The position numbers were made by a program, and so were the translations under genes. From NCBI GenBank assembly GCA_003209275.1, contig QCRX01000002.1:71132-103931 (forward strand): a stretch of 32,800 bases of DNA, written 5' to 3'. This document shows, in pieces, positions 20,020-28,362 of this stretch (positions are counted from its first letter, which is position 1; each line of letters begins with the position of its first letter). The notes below the pieces were generated by a model. The model saw nothing but the letters and a program-made list of their open reading frames with translations. It did no database searches and was not told the DNA's origin. The stretch is from Prochlorococcus sp. AG-463-P14 (GTDB lineage: Bacteria > Cyanobacteriota > Cyanobacteriia > PCC-6307 > Cyanobiaceae).

Positions 20020-20091
20020 GCGGATGTAGCTCAGTGGTAGAGCATCTCCTTGCCAAGGAGAGGGTCGAGAGTTCGAATCTCTTCATCCGCT
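20020..20091 (+). tRNA. tRNA-Gly (anticodon GCC)
   Basis: A full cloverleaf can be folded. The acceptor stem GCGGATG pairs with CATCCGC, with discriminator T. The D-arm GCTC-AGTGGTA-GAGC is standard. The anticodon stem TCTCC/GGAGA encloses TTGCCAA with anticodon GCC at 20052-20054. The T-arm is GAGAG-TTCGAAT-CTCTT with the terminal pair as a wobble. CCA is not encoded. It reads GGC and GGT glycine codons. It stands at the left side of the glycan island that begins about 500 bp later. Confidence 0.97.
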
Positions 20092-20096
20092 TTTAG

Positions 20097-20561
20097 TTAA
20101 CTTTTTGCTATTTCTCTTAGGAGGAGGCTTTGATCCTCTTCTTTTTGGAAACCAAGTTGGTTGTAGAACTTTGAGCATTGTGTGGTCATTAAGTACACCC
20201 GTTCGACTTCTCGCAGAGCTTTAGTCTCAAGAAGTGCTTCTACAACTTGTCTTCCTAGGCCTTGACCTTGCAGATCTTCAGCTACGACTACATCCCATAA
20301 AACAGCTCGATAAATTCCATCGCTTGTAGCTCTACCAAAAGCCACCATGCGTTTCCCTTGCCACACACTTACAACCGCTGTGCTTCCCGCTAAAAGAAGT
20401 CGAAGTTTTGCTTTGTGACGCCTTCCAGCCCAGAATGCATGATTTTCAAGTAGTTCTTGCAGTTTGATTATGCCCTTACATGGCTTCAGAGCGGGTCCTA
20501 AACCTAGGAAGCGTAGCCCTGGTGCACCTTGGGCATGTTTGATGAGGACTATTTTTCCCAT
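20097..20561 (-). CDS. GNAT-family N-acetyltransferase, Ycf52-like
   Basis: The 154 residues carry the GNAT acetyl-CoA-binding motif A, DVVVAEDLQGQGLGRQVVEALLE (about 90-112), preceded by a beta-strand pair. A typical C-terminal FYNQLGFQKEED, where the 'YNQLGF' turn marks the end of the acetyltransferase fold, follows. The N-terminal ~45 residues (MGKIVLIKHAQGAPGLRFLGLGP) are an additional segment. The arrangement resembles the Ycf52 family of cyanobacteria and plastids, whose plant relatives (NSI/SNAT) acetylate plastid proteins or serotonin. The substrate here is unknown. It converges on tRNA-Gly (5-bp gap) and is divergent from rmlA (42 bp). Confidence 0.85.
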   Translation of the reverse strand: MGKIVLIKHAQGAPGLRFLGLGPALKPCKGIIKLQELLENHAFWAGRRHKAKLRLLLAGSTAVVSVWQGKRMVAFGRATSDGIYRAVLWDVVVAEDLQGQGLGRQVVEALLETKALREVERVYLMTTQCSKFYNQLGFQKEEDQSLLLREIAKS

Positions 20562-20603
20562 TTTTTCAGCTTCATGGCAGCATCCTTAAAGTGTTAGGTC
20601 AAC

Positions 20604-21503
20604 ATGACTCATAAGGGCATCATCCTCGCTGGTGGGACTGGAACCAGATTGCATCCGATTACAAAAGCAGTGAGTAAGCAATTACTTCCTGTCTATGACA
20701 AGCCAATGGTGTTTTATCCGCTCTCGACTTTGATGCTTGCGGGTATTAGAGAAGTATTGATAATCACTACCCCTAATGATCAGAAAGCCTTTCAGAACTT
20801 ATTAGGTGACGGGAGTACGTTGGGGATGATTATTCGTTATGCAGTGCAGCCAAGTCCTGATGGTTTAGCACAAGCTTTTTTGATTGGGGCTGATTTTTTG
20901 AAAGGATCTCCAGCTGCATTGGTTCTTGGGGACAATTTGTTTCATGGAGGGGACTTGGTATCTCAGCTTGTCTCAAGTGCAAAATCTGATGCTAGTGCAA
21001 CAGTGTTTGCATATCCAGTAAGGGATCCTCAGAGATATGGAGTCGTTGAGTTCTCCTCTGATGGAACTGTTTTAAGTATTGAAGAGAAGCCTTTAAAACC
21101 AAAGAGTACGTATGCAGTAACTGGGCTTTATTTTTATGATGAGTCAGTTGTTGAAAGAGCTAAGAAAGTCAGACCATCGCGAAGGGGCGAATTGGAGATT
21201 ACTGATTTAAACCGTCAGTATTTAGAAGAAGGTTCTTTGAGAGTTGAATTGATGGGACGTGGAATGGCATGGCTTGATACTGGTACATGTGATTCATTGC
21301 ATGAAGCAAGTGCATATATTCGAACTCTTGAGCATCGCCAAGGATTAAAGGTTGGATGCCCTGAAGAGGTTGCTTGGCGGCAGGGATGGATTACTGATAA
21401 TCAACTAGAGGAACTTGCGGAGCCTTTACGGAAAAGTGGTTATGGTGATTATTTGTTGCAGCTTCTGCAAACTTCTCGGTTAGCTACTCCATATGGAAGC
21501 TAA
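20604..21503 (+). CDS. rfbA: Glucose-1-phosphate thymidylyltransferase
   Basis: First step of dTDP-L-rhamnose synthesis: dTTP plus glucose-1-phosphate gives dTDP-glucose. The nucleotidyltransferase signature [26 protein letters not shown] begins at about residue 9. [12 protein letters not shown] supplies the metal-binding Asp, and [16 protein letters not shown] and [18 protein letters not shown] complete the substrate pocket. The 299-residue length is that of RmlA. It heads rmlA-rmlC-rmlD-rmlB; its last 11 bp overlap the start of rmlC, indicating a polycistronic message. Confidence 0.97.
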   Translation: MTHKGIILAGGTGTRLHPITKAVSKQLLPVYDKPMVFYPLSTLMLAGIREVLIITTPNDQKAFQNLLGDGSTLGMIIRYAVQPSPDGLAQAFLIGADFLKGSPAALVLGDNLFHGGDLVSQLVSSAKSDASATVFAYPVRDPQRYGVVEFSSDGTVLSIEEKPLKPKSTYAVTGLYFYDESVVERAKKVRPSRRGELEITDLNRQYLEEGSLRVELMGRGMAWLDTGTCDSLHEASAYIRTLEHRQGLKVGCPEEVAWRQGWITDNQLEELAEPLRKSGYGDYLLQLLQTSRLATPYGS

Positions 21504-22083
21504 GAAACTTACTAGCTTCAAAGGTTTACCTGTAGATGGTCCATTACTTTTGAGTCCAAATGTATTTGGAGATGATCGAGGTTTTTTCTTTGAAAGTTGG
21601 AATCAAAATTGTCTAAATAAAACCCTTAAAGAAGATGGACAAAAGCCTCAGATTTTTGTCCAAGATAATCATTCGCGATCATCTTTTGGTGTTTTACGAG
21701 GTTTGCATTATCAATTGCCACCACATTCTCAAGCAAAATTAGTTCGTTGTGTAGCAGGTAATATATTCGATATAGCAGTAGATTTACGTCTTAGATCTTC
21801 AACTTTTTGCCATGTAGTTGGAGTTGAGTTAAGCAGTAAAAATCATCAGCAGTTGTGGATACCTAGTGGATTTGCCCATGGATTCTTAACGGTATCTGAA
21901 TTTGCTGATGTGCTTTATAAAACAACAGACTTCTGGTGTCGTGAGTCTGAACGCTCTATTCGCTGGGATGATCCCACATTGGAGATTAAATGGCCTGATA
22001 TTGCTTGTCCATTCTCTCTGTCTATCAAAGATGGTGAAGCATCTTTAATGCAGGATCTTTCATCTAAGGAGTTTTTCGGATGA
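21493..22083 (+). CDS. rfbC: dTDP-4-dehydrorhamnose 3,5-epimerase
   Basis: Epimerises C3 and C5 of dTDP-4-keto-6-deoxyglucose. A cupin-fold protein of 196 residues, close to the usual 180-190. The conserved catalytic-histidine region reads [22 protein letters not shown] (about 68-88). [15 protein letters not shown] carries the partner Asp, and [26 protein letters not shown] matches the second conserved block. The ATG at 21493 lies inside the 3' end of rmlA, and the stop shares an ATGA overlap with rmlD, so the three genes are translationally coupled. Confidence 0.97.
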   Translation: MEAKKLTSFKGLPVDGPLLLSPNVFGDDRGFFFESWNQNCLNKTLKEDGQKPQIFVQDNHSRSSFGVLRGLHYQLPPHSQAKLVRCVAGNIFDIAVDLRLRSSTFCHVVGVELSSKNHQQLWIPSGFAHGFLTVSEFADVLYKTTDFWCRESERSIRWDDPTLEIKWPDIACPFSLSIKDGEASLMQDLSSKEFFG

Positions 22084-22958
22084 AGGTTTTACTTACTGGT
22101 GCCTCAGGTCAGCTTGGAAATGCGCTTGTGAATAGTTCTCCTTTAGATGTTGATTTAATTACTCTTGATCGTTCAAGATTGGATTTGGCAGATCCAAAAA
22201 GTTGTAGACAATCTATTTTTGAGTTGAGACCAGACTGGGTCTTGAATGCAGGTGCATATACATCGGTTGATAAAGCTGAACGTGAACCAGAATTAGCTTA
22301 TGCGGTAAATGCTGGGGCTCCAGAGGCGTTTGCAGAAGCATTGGCAGAAGTTGATGGGAGATTGCTTCAGATAAGTACTGATTTCGTCTTTAACGGACGT
22401 CAAAGCTACCCTTACGGAGTAGATCAGTCAGTAGATCCATTGGGAGTTTATGGGGCTTCAAAGGCTGCAGGAGAAAAAGCTGCTTTGCAATTGCCTGGAG
22501 CCCGTTTACTTAGAACAAGTTGGGTTTATGGTTCGATTGGGCAGAATTTTTGCCTAACCATGTTGAATTTGCATGCTTCAAAAGCGGCAAAAGGAGAACC
22601 TTTGCAAGTCGTAGCAGATCAGGTGGGTTGTCCAACAGCAACCCAATCACTTGCATTGGCCTGCTGGCGTTCTCTTTTTTTAAAAGAAGATTCGAATCAG
22701 ATTAGAAGATTGCATTGGTGCGATGCTGGAGTTGCGAGTTGGTATGACTTTGCAGTTGCTATAGGTGAATTAGCAGTTGGACTGGGCTTATTAAGTAATA
22801 CTGCCGTTGTGAAACCTATTAAATCTTCTGAATACCCCGTTGCCGCGAAGCGGCCAAATTATTCAGTTCTTGATTGCGATAGATCCGCAGAAATTCTTAA
22901 CTTGGACCAGCCATATTGGCGGACGTCTCTTGCACAAGTGCTACGGCAATTACTGTAA
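22080..22958 (+). CDS. rfbD: dTDP-4-dehydrorhamnose reductase
   Basis: Last step of dTDP-L-rhamnose synthesis, reducing the 4-keto group. It is a short-chain-dehydrogenase-like (RmlD) protein of 292 residues. The N-terminal dinucleotide loop is LLTGASGQLGNAL. WVLNAGAYTSVDKAEREPELAYAVNA and ISTDFVFNGRQ are family blocks, and the catalytic YxxxK appears as YGASK. LRTSWVYG is also typical. It starts in an ATGA overlap with rmlC. A 55-bp gap with its own ribosome-binding site separates it from rmlB. Confidence 0.97.
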   Translation: MKVLLTGASGQLGNALVNSSPLDVDLITLDRSRLDLADPKSCRQSIFELRPDWVLNAGAYTSVDKAEREPELAYAVNAGAPEAFAEALAEVDGRLLQISTDFVFNGRQSYPYGVDQSVDPLGVYGASKAAGEKAALQLPGARLLRTSWVYGSIGQNFCLTMLNLHASKAAKGEPLQVVADQVGCPTATQSLALACWRSLFLKEDSNQIRRLHWCDAGVASWYDFAVAIGELAVGLGLLSNTAVVKPIKSSEYPVAAKRPNYSVLDCDRSAEILNLDQPYWRTSLAQVLRQLL

Positions 22959-22999
22959 GTGAAGTTGAAGTGCCAAGCTCATCATCTTTTTGTTCTATT

Positions 23000-23004
23000 A
23001 GGAG
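23000..23004 (+). promoter_or_regulatory. Shine-Dalgarno sequence for rmlB TTG start
   Basis: AGGAG lies 9 nt before the TTG at 23014. The spacing supports that TTG as the true start, since no ATG or GTG lies in frame between it and the nucleotide-binding loop. Confidence 0.65.
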
Positions 23005-23013
23005 TTAAAATCT

Positions 23014-24114
23014 TTGATTGATGTTTCTTATTTATTAGGAGAAGATCGTAGAATTCTTGTTACTGGTGGTGCAGGATTTATAGGGGGAGCTGTAATTCGG
23101 CGTCTTTTAAAGGATACAGATTCAATTGTTTTTAATTTAGATAAAATTAGTTATGCTAGTGATTTGTATGGAATTAAATCTGTTGTTAAAGATTTAGGGG
23201 AATCTGGGACAAAGCGATATCATTTTTTACAAGTAGATCTTGCCGATTCAGAGGCGACTATTAACGCTTTAAACCAAGCAGATCCAGACCTAATTCTGCA
23301 TTTAGCAGCTGAGAGTCATGTTGATAGATCTATTGATGCTCCAGAAGCTTTTTTGAATAGCAATATTATCGGAACTTTTAACTTACTTCAAGCGGCAAGA
23401 CTTCATTGGGGAAGCTTATCTATGAAGCGGCAAGAGGCTTTTCGGTTCCACCATATAAGTACTGATGAAGTATTTGGCTCTCTTGGTGATCAAGGCCGCT
23501 TCTGTGAAAAGACTGCTTATGATCCTAGAAGTCCTTATTCCGCTACAAAGGCGTCTAGTGATCATCTTGTAAGTGCATGGCATCACACCTATGGATTGCC
23601 AGTCGTAATAACCAATTGTTCTAACAATTTTGGGCCTTGGCAGTTTCCTGAGAAGTTAATTCCTGTAGTAATACTCAAAGCAATCTCCTGTCAGCCAATT
23701 CCTCTTTATGGAGACGGATTGAATATAAGAGACTGGCTTTATGTTGAAGATCATGTTGATGCCCTCTTATTGGCTGCAACTAAAGGTAATCCAGGAGAAA
23801 AATATTGCATTGGTGGGAATAATGAGCGTACAAATCGTCAAGTAGTAGAGGTAATTTGCTCTTTATTAGATGATATTAAACCTTTGCCGAAACCCTATTC
23901 TAATTTAATTAAACTCGTTCCTGACCGTCCAGGCCATGATCAGCGATATGCAATTAATGCTGATCTAATTTCTAATCAATTGGCATGGACACCTTCATAT
24001 AACTTTGAATCAGCGATTAAGTTAACTTTGATTTGGTATTTAGAAAATCTTGATTGGTGCAAAAAAGTACAATATCGATCAGGCTATAAAGGCCAAAGGT
24101 TGGGTCATTCTTAA
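23014..24114 (+). CDS. rfbB: dTDP-glucose 4,6-dehydratase
   Basis: Second step of dTDP-L-rhamnose synthesis, using bound NAD to make the 4-keto-6-deoxy sugar. It is an extended SDR of 366 residues. The NAD loop is ILVTGGAGFIGG (about 14-25), and LHLAAESHVDRSIDAPEAF follows. The active-site STDEVFGSLGD block supplies the Asp-Glu pair of dehydratases. YSATKASSDHLV provides YxxxK, and TNCSNNFGPWQFPEKLIPV and GDGLNIRDWLYVEDHVDA are typical. Start is TTG with a good SD. It completes the rml set, so the cell can make dTDP-rhamnose from glucose-1-phosphate with genes from this island alone. Confidence 0.97.
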   Translation: MIDVSYLLGEDRRILVTGGAGFIGGAVIRRLLKDTDSIVFNLDKISYASDLYGIKSVVKDLGESGTKRYHFLQVDLADSEATINALNQADPDLILHLAAESHVDRSIDAPEAFLNSNIIGTFNLLQAARLHWGSLSMKRQEAFRFHHISTDEVFGSLGDQGRFCEKTAYDPRSPYSATKASSDHLVSAWHHTYGLPVVITNCSNNFGPWQFPEKLIPVVILKAISCQPIPLYGDGLNIRDWLYVEDHVDALLLAATKGNPGEKYCIGGNNERTNRQVVEVICSLLDDIKPLPKPYSNLIKLVPDRPGHDQRYAINADLISNQLAWTPSYNFESAIKLTLIWYLENLDWCKKVQYRSGYKGQRLGHS

Positions 24115-24130
24115 TTCCTGAAGTGTTGTG

Positions 24131-25309
24131 ATGCAATCCTTAAATGACACAATTAGATCAAGTGAATCGTTATTAATATATGTTGATCATACCTGTAGAT
24201 TTGAGAGAAATACGGGTATTCAACGCTGTGTTAGATCTTTGGCCAGGGCTTTTCAAGAGTTAGGTGTTTCTTTGCAGCCAGTGATATGGAACCGTTCGTT
24301 GAAATGTTTAGAGCCAGCAAATACAGATCATCGTATTCATTTATCAAAATGGAATGGCCCTAGTAAAGAGAAATGGGCTGATGGATCTATTCCACTTTCC
24401 AAGAGGATTTTTAAAGCAAGCTGGTTGATTATTCCTGAGCTTGTTAGTGGGCCATTTAATCCTAGTGGCGAAGATCTTCTTAGAGTTTCCAAGCAGCATG
24501 CAATTTCAGTTGTTTGGCTTTTTCATGATGCGATACCAGTTCGTTTCCCTCATTTTTATGGCCTCAGAGGAAATAGAACTTATATGGCTCATTATCACTA
24601 TATGAAAGATTTGGCGAGTTTCGATTTGGTTCTGGCCAATTCGGAGACCACTGCGCGACATCTCAAAAAACTTTGGGATGAAGAGAATTTGACCCCTAAG
24701 GCTCAACTTGAGACGGTCCCATTAGCAGAAGAATTCCCAGGTGCAAAACGTTTACCTGAGACTTTGGAAGGAACTATTGTTCTTTGTGTGAGTTCTTTAG
24801 AACCTAGAAAAAATCACTGTGCATTAATGAAAGGCTTTGTTGAATTGGTTGCTTCTGGAGATTGGCCTCCTGATCTGTATTTGGTTCTTGCTGGATGGCC
24901 TAACGATCTTCAAGTTGTGAATTTAGTAGAACGAGCATTGCAGTTAGGGTTGCCATTGCGTTGGGAGAAGGAAGCAAGTGATGAAAGATTGTTAGAGCTT
25001 TACAGCAAGGCGATCTTCTGCGTATTTCCTTCTCTTGAAGAGGGATATGGATTGCCGGTTGCAGAGAGTATTTGGCATCATCGACCTTGTCTTTGTAGTA
25101 ATAATGGTGCAATTTCTGAATTAGCCTTGGCTGGAGGATGTTTGATGGTAAATACTTCCAAATGGAGAGAGATTAGAGATGGAATGAAATGTTTAATTAC
25201 TGATAAGGATCTCCTCGCAAAGCTTCAACATGACATTAGTAATAGACCTCTGAGGCTTTGGAAAGATGTTGCTTCCAGGTGGCTAGATTTAATGTATATG
25301 CAAGATTAG
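24131..25309 (+). CDS. Glycosyltransferase, GT4-like (GT-B fold)
   Basis: Cytoplasmic GT-B glycosyltransferase of about 392 residues. The N-terminus LIYVDHTCRFERNTGIQRCVRSLARAFQELG is the acceptor-domain opening of a subgroup often seen in O-antigen clusters. Near the hinge, TIVLCVSSLEPRKNHCALMKGF marks the donor domain, and EEGYGLPVAESIWHHRPCLCSNNGAISELA carries the E-x7-E nucleotide-sugar motif. The ORF track begins with a GTG immediately before an ATG; I use the ATG. It follows rmlB by 16 bp on the same strand, so a rhamnosyltransferase role is plausible, but donor specificity cannot be read. Its stop codon overlaps the stop of the converging next gene. Confidence 0.9.
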   Translation: MQSLNDTIRSSESLLIYVDHTCRFERNTGIQRCVRSLARAFQELGVSLQPVIWNRSLKCLEPANTDHRIHLSKWNGPSKEKWADGSIPLSKRIFKASWLIIPELVSGPFNPSGEDLLRVSKQHAISVVWLFHDAIPVRFPHFYGLRGNRTYMAHYHYMKDLASFDLVLANSETTARHLKKLWDEENLTPKAQLETVPLAEEFPGAKRLPETLEGTIVLCVSSLEPRKNHCALMKGFVELVASGDWPPDLYLVLAGWPNDLQVVNLVERALQLGLPLRWEKEASDERLLELYSKAIFCVFPSLEEGYGLPVAESIWHHRPCLCSNNGAISELALAGGCLMVNTSKWREIRDGMKCLITDKDLLAKLQHDISNRPLRLWKDVASRWLDLMYMQD

Positions 25310-26499
25310 TTCTTTAGATTGAATTCACTAATGAGGGCTTTTCTCATATTCTTCACAACACTTTTCCAGTCTCCTGAACTCGGCTGACGAAATAATTTCA
25401 TTGATGGGTACCAGTTGCTATTGCAATCCTCAAGTCCCCACCTCCACTCCGCAATCCATTTCAATGCAACCCAAGTAGGCACTCCCATTGCACCTGCTAA
25501 GTGAACAATGCAATTGTCTGTACTTATTATGAGATCACACTGAGCTATGACAGCTGCTGTGTCTCTGAAATCAAGCGACCTATTTACTATTTCTTGCCCT
25601 TCTACAAAGTTAAGCCCTTTATTTAGTTCTAATTGGCCTTGCCCAACTCCTTTCTGCAAAGAGACAAATTCAACTCCTTGAATTCCACTGAGTCCGAGCC
25701 AGTTTTTGAAAGACATTGATCTTCCTCGTGCATAAATAGGAAGCTCATATTGAGGATTACCTTGCCAGTGTAGGCCTATTAGGAGATGATTTTGCTTTCT
25801 TTTTAAATACTCTCTCCATTGAAGAGTTCTTTGTTTATTAGCATTAATATACGGGAATTGAGATGGAATATTTGTAGCATCTACCCCTAGCCTATTAGGC
25901 ATACTTAAGAGAGGGCACCAAGATGGCTTGCCCTCTAATTGATCACTTGTTAAGAGATTACTGATGTACTTTATTCCCGTACCCTCCTGTATCAACTTAA
26001 CAAGCTCTCTTTGACAAAAGAAACTTATATTTACACCCATTTCTTGCATTGTTAATGCGAATCTTGAGAACTGAAATGTATCTCCAAAACCTTGCTCACA
26101 AATTAATATAAGATTTGTTGGTAATGATTCTCCTTGGATTGGACCTTGCCAGGGAGAACCCAATCTTTTTTCGAAGAATTCATTTTGCTTTGACTTAAAT
26201 CGCATTTCATATACTTTCCAACCCTCTTCAAATGCTCCAGTCAAAAGAAGATCATGAGCAAGATTTGAGAGGATTGATTGATTCGGTGACTTTGCAAGGT
26301 TTAAGCTTGTTTGATATGCACGTATTGCAGCCTCAGGTCTTTTCTGTAAATGAAGGGCGATCCCTAAATTAAAATAAGCGGCGAATTTATCTGAATCTTT
26401 GCAAATTCCATGAGCCATCGTCCTTTGAGCTAACCAAGGATCTTGTTCGCTAAGGCGACTTCCACAGTTGATCCAATCAATTCCAGTCCAGCTACTCAT
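25306..26499 (-). CDS. TPR protein with glycosyltransferase family 9-like domain
   Basis: 397 residues in two parts. The N-terminal ~110 contain degenerate tetratricopeptide repeats (KFAAYFNLGIALHLQKRPEAAIRAYQTSLNLAKSPNQSILSNLAHDLLLTGAFEEGWKVYEMRF). The rest resembles the heptosyltransferase-like GT9 fold: LILICEQGFGDTFQFSRFA as an ADP-heptose-type N-terminal block, LLIGLHWQGNP at the hinge, and CDLIISTDNCIVHLAGAMGVPTWVAL as the C-terminal donor motif. Such TPR-GT9 proteins are frequent in cyanobacterial surface-glycan clusters. The donor sugar is unknown. It is the last gene of a minus-strand trio, starting in an ATGA overlap with the gene before it. Confidence 0.85.
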   Translation of the reverse strand: MSSWTGIDWINCGSRLSEQDPWLAQRTMAHGICKDSDKFAAYFNLGIALHLQKRPEAAIRAYQTSLNLAKSPNQSILSNLAHDLLLTGAFEEGWKVYEMRFKSKQNEFFEKRLGSPWQGPIQGESLPTNLILICEQGFGDTFQFSRFALTMQEMGVNISFFCQRELVKLIQEGTGIKYISNLLTSDQLEGKPSWCPLLSMPNRLGVDATNIPSQFPYINANKQRTLQWREYLKRKQNHLLIGLHWQGNPQYELPIYARGRSMSFKNWLGLSGIQGVEFVSLQKGVGQGQLELNKGLNFVEGQEIVNRSLDFRDTAAVIAQCDLIISTDNCIVHLAGAMGVPTWVALKWIAEWRWGLEDCNSNWYPSMKLFRQPSSGDWKSVVKNMRKALISEFNLKN

Positions 26500-27413
26500 A
26501 GAAGTTGACTTTTTAGCGTTTTGGCTACTTCGACAAGATTTTTATCTTGCTTTAGCCAGTTTTTTTGCAGTGTCCAGCATTGACTCGCCATAGTCACAAA
26601 AGCTCCTAGTTCGCCAAGAATCGACTCGTTTGGGCTGATGTCAAAGATAGTTTTTAAACTTTCATGCCCAGTCCATAAATCAGCTTTATCCCATCCTTTT
26701 TGGTATTCATCTGGAGTGCAGTGGACACCTTCAATACCATTGTGTCGAACTCTAGGGAGCAGGCTTTGAAGGCAAATGAGATTGTTGTCTAATACTGCTT
26801 CAGATAGTGAGTAGTCCCAACCTGCTCCTTTATTCCCTCTAAGATCTCGAATCTTCAATGGGTGGTTCCACCAATAACGAGATATAAATGTCTCGAACTG
26901 TTTTCGACAGAAAAATAATCCATAACTAGATATAAATTGACTATTAATTCCTATATGTTTCCATGCAGGATTTAATTTCTTCGGGATTTGAATATGGGCA
27001 TGATTTGAACAACCTGAGAAGTGAAGATTACCAGCAATAAATCTATTTTGAAAATTGGGTATCGATAGCGATAGGTTTACAAAATCTAGAGCATCATCAC
27101 TAATTTCTAAGTCTTCTTCCAGATATAGAAAATGTTCTGCACCTTCTTGAAAGGCTCTTTCTATAGACTTAAATGTATTTCCTCTTACTCCAAGACATAT
27201 TGAATTAGTTTGGATATTGATATTGCAGGGTAGATTTGAATTTTTAATTGTGAAAATTATTTGATCCATCTTGTTAGATGGATCGATCTGTATGAAGATT
27301 TTCCAGGACTCTATGCCGCGCTGCTTTTGTAAGCACCTAAGTATTTCTTTTAGTTTATCAACCCTATTCCAGACAGGGAGGCAAATAGCTTTCATCAATA
27401 TTTGCTCAACCAT
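26496..27413 (-). CDS. GT-A-like glycosyltransferase with EED motif
   Basis: The 305 residues begin KAICLPVWNRVDKLKEILRCLQKQRG, the nucleotide-binding opening of GT-A enzymes (GT2/GT13-like), followed by FIQIDPSNK. The metal-binding position is HFLYLEEDLEISDDALDF (EED at about 99-101), similar to the E-D-D of GT13 N-acetylglucosaminyltransferase I. I cannot assign a family with certainty. Two starts are possible: the ATG at 27413, overlapping the upstream gene by 19 bp, or the ATG at 27395, which forms a TGATG junction with the upstream stop. The latter gives the more usual N-terminus MKAICLPV. It sits between a GT90-like and a GT9-like gene with overlaps on both sides. Confidence 0.75.
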   Translation of the reverse strand: MVEQILMKAICLPVWNRVDKLKEILRCLQKQRGIESWKIFIQIDPSNKMDQIIFTIKNSNLPCNINIQTNSICLGVRGNTFKSIERAFQEGAEHFLYLEEDLEISDDALDFVNLSLSIPNFQNRFIAGNLHFSGCSNHAHIQIPKKLNPAWKHIGINSQFISSYGLFFCRKQFETFISRYWWNHPLKIRDLRGNKGAGWDYSLSEAVLDNNLICLQSLLPRVRHNGIEGVHCTPDEYQKGWDKADLWTGHESLKTIFDISPNESILGELGAFVTMASQCWTLQKNWLKQDKNLVEVAKTLKSQLL

Positions 27414-28318
27414 CTTTCTGCATAAATCTTAATTGAATTTTTAATATCAGAATCTAAACTATTCACTATTTCCTTGGCTAATCGTTTTCCATTAGATCCG
27501 ATCTCCTTGCAACGATTGTTATTTCTCTTGCACCAAATTAGTTGTTGTTTTAAGTTGCTTAAATCTGACTTTATAGGGATAAAGTGTTTCATTGGCTTGA
27601 GGAGTTGATGATACCATTGCATCCTTTTGCTATCGATTCGAATCACGCAGCTACCACTTGCTAGTTTCCAGAGGAGGCCCCAAGAATTCACATTCCCGTC
27701 TATATCTATGAGCCATTTATGGAGAGCACCATGCCAGGGACTGCTACGCGGAGCGACAATATTTTCCTGGTGAAGAACTTTTTCAATTGCCTCGAGTTCT
27801 TCTGTTGAGTTGCATTGGACGATTGCGGTGAAACGCGCATCGAGAAGCGTTTGATTTTCATTGCTTATTGAGCAGAGTTTATAACGAGGTAGAGATTTCA
27901 GTGTTTTGACGTTAAGTGAAGGATGGCCTGTTGTAGAGCCTCTCCAAAATGCAATGTTCATTCTCTCCTCCCATTTAGGAAGAGGATTGTTTTCTTCAAA
28001 TTCTTCGATTAGTTGCGAATATCCATGTGAGGCTAGGCAATATGGATCAGGTATTAGGGGTGGTCCAAGTAAGTCACCATTTGGGGCGTCAAAACGAAGA
28101 CAAGGTATTTCTGGATCTTCATCATGGACTTGAATTCTTATGACTCCTGTGGATCCTTTATTTGTTAACTCATTCGTAACTACTTCCCCCAATTGCAAGA
28201 GAGGTTGAAGGCGAGCTTGTACTCGTGAAGTGTCTGGAGGCAAGGTAATCTCAGGCTTTTGTCCTGGCAGAAGCCTGATCTGAATTAAATTTGTTTGATT
28301 GGTAGTCACTTGCACCAT
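27395..28318 (-). CDS. Glycosyltransferase family 90 (CAP10-like) protein
   Basis: About 307 residues. NIAFWRGSTTGHPS (about 123-136) matches the W-R-G block of the CAP10/GT90 family. HKWLIDIDGNVNSWGLLWKLASGSCVIRIDS (about 202-232) matches the family's best-known 'Y-x-x-x-x-DG-x-x-x-S-R-x-x-x-L-x-S-G-S' donor-site region. GT90 enzymes transfer xylose or glucose to glycans or proteins in eukaryotes (CAP10, POGLUT); bacterial members occur in LPS clusters. Key residues of the second block are partly altered (W in place of the usual R after the serine), so activity is uncertain. The ORF track starts at GTG 28324; I use the ATG two codons later. First gene of the minus-strand trio and divergent from the next gene by 44 bp. 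Confidence 0.78.
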   Translation of the reverse strand: MVQVTTNQTNLIQIRLLPGQKPEITLPPDTSRVQARLQPLLQLGEVVTNELTNKGSTGVIRIQVHDEDPEIPCLRFDAPNGDLLGPPLIPDPYCLASHGYSQLIEEFEENNPLPKWEERMNIAFWRGSTTGHPSLNVKTLKSLPRYKLCSISNENQTLLDARFTAIVQCNSTEELEAIEKVLHQENIVAPRSSPWHGALHKWLIDIDGNVNSWGLLWKLASGSCVIRIDSKRMQWYHQLLKPMKHFIPIKSDLSNLKQQLIWCKRNNNRCKEIGSNGKRLAKEIVNSLDSDIKNSIKIYAERWLSKY

Positions 28319-28362
28319 TTCCACATCATGAGAAGCTTTAGGGCAATTCAGGGTCTTTTTTA

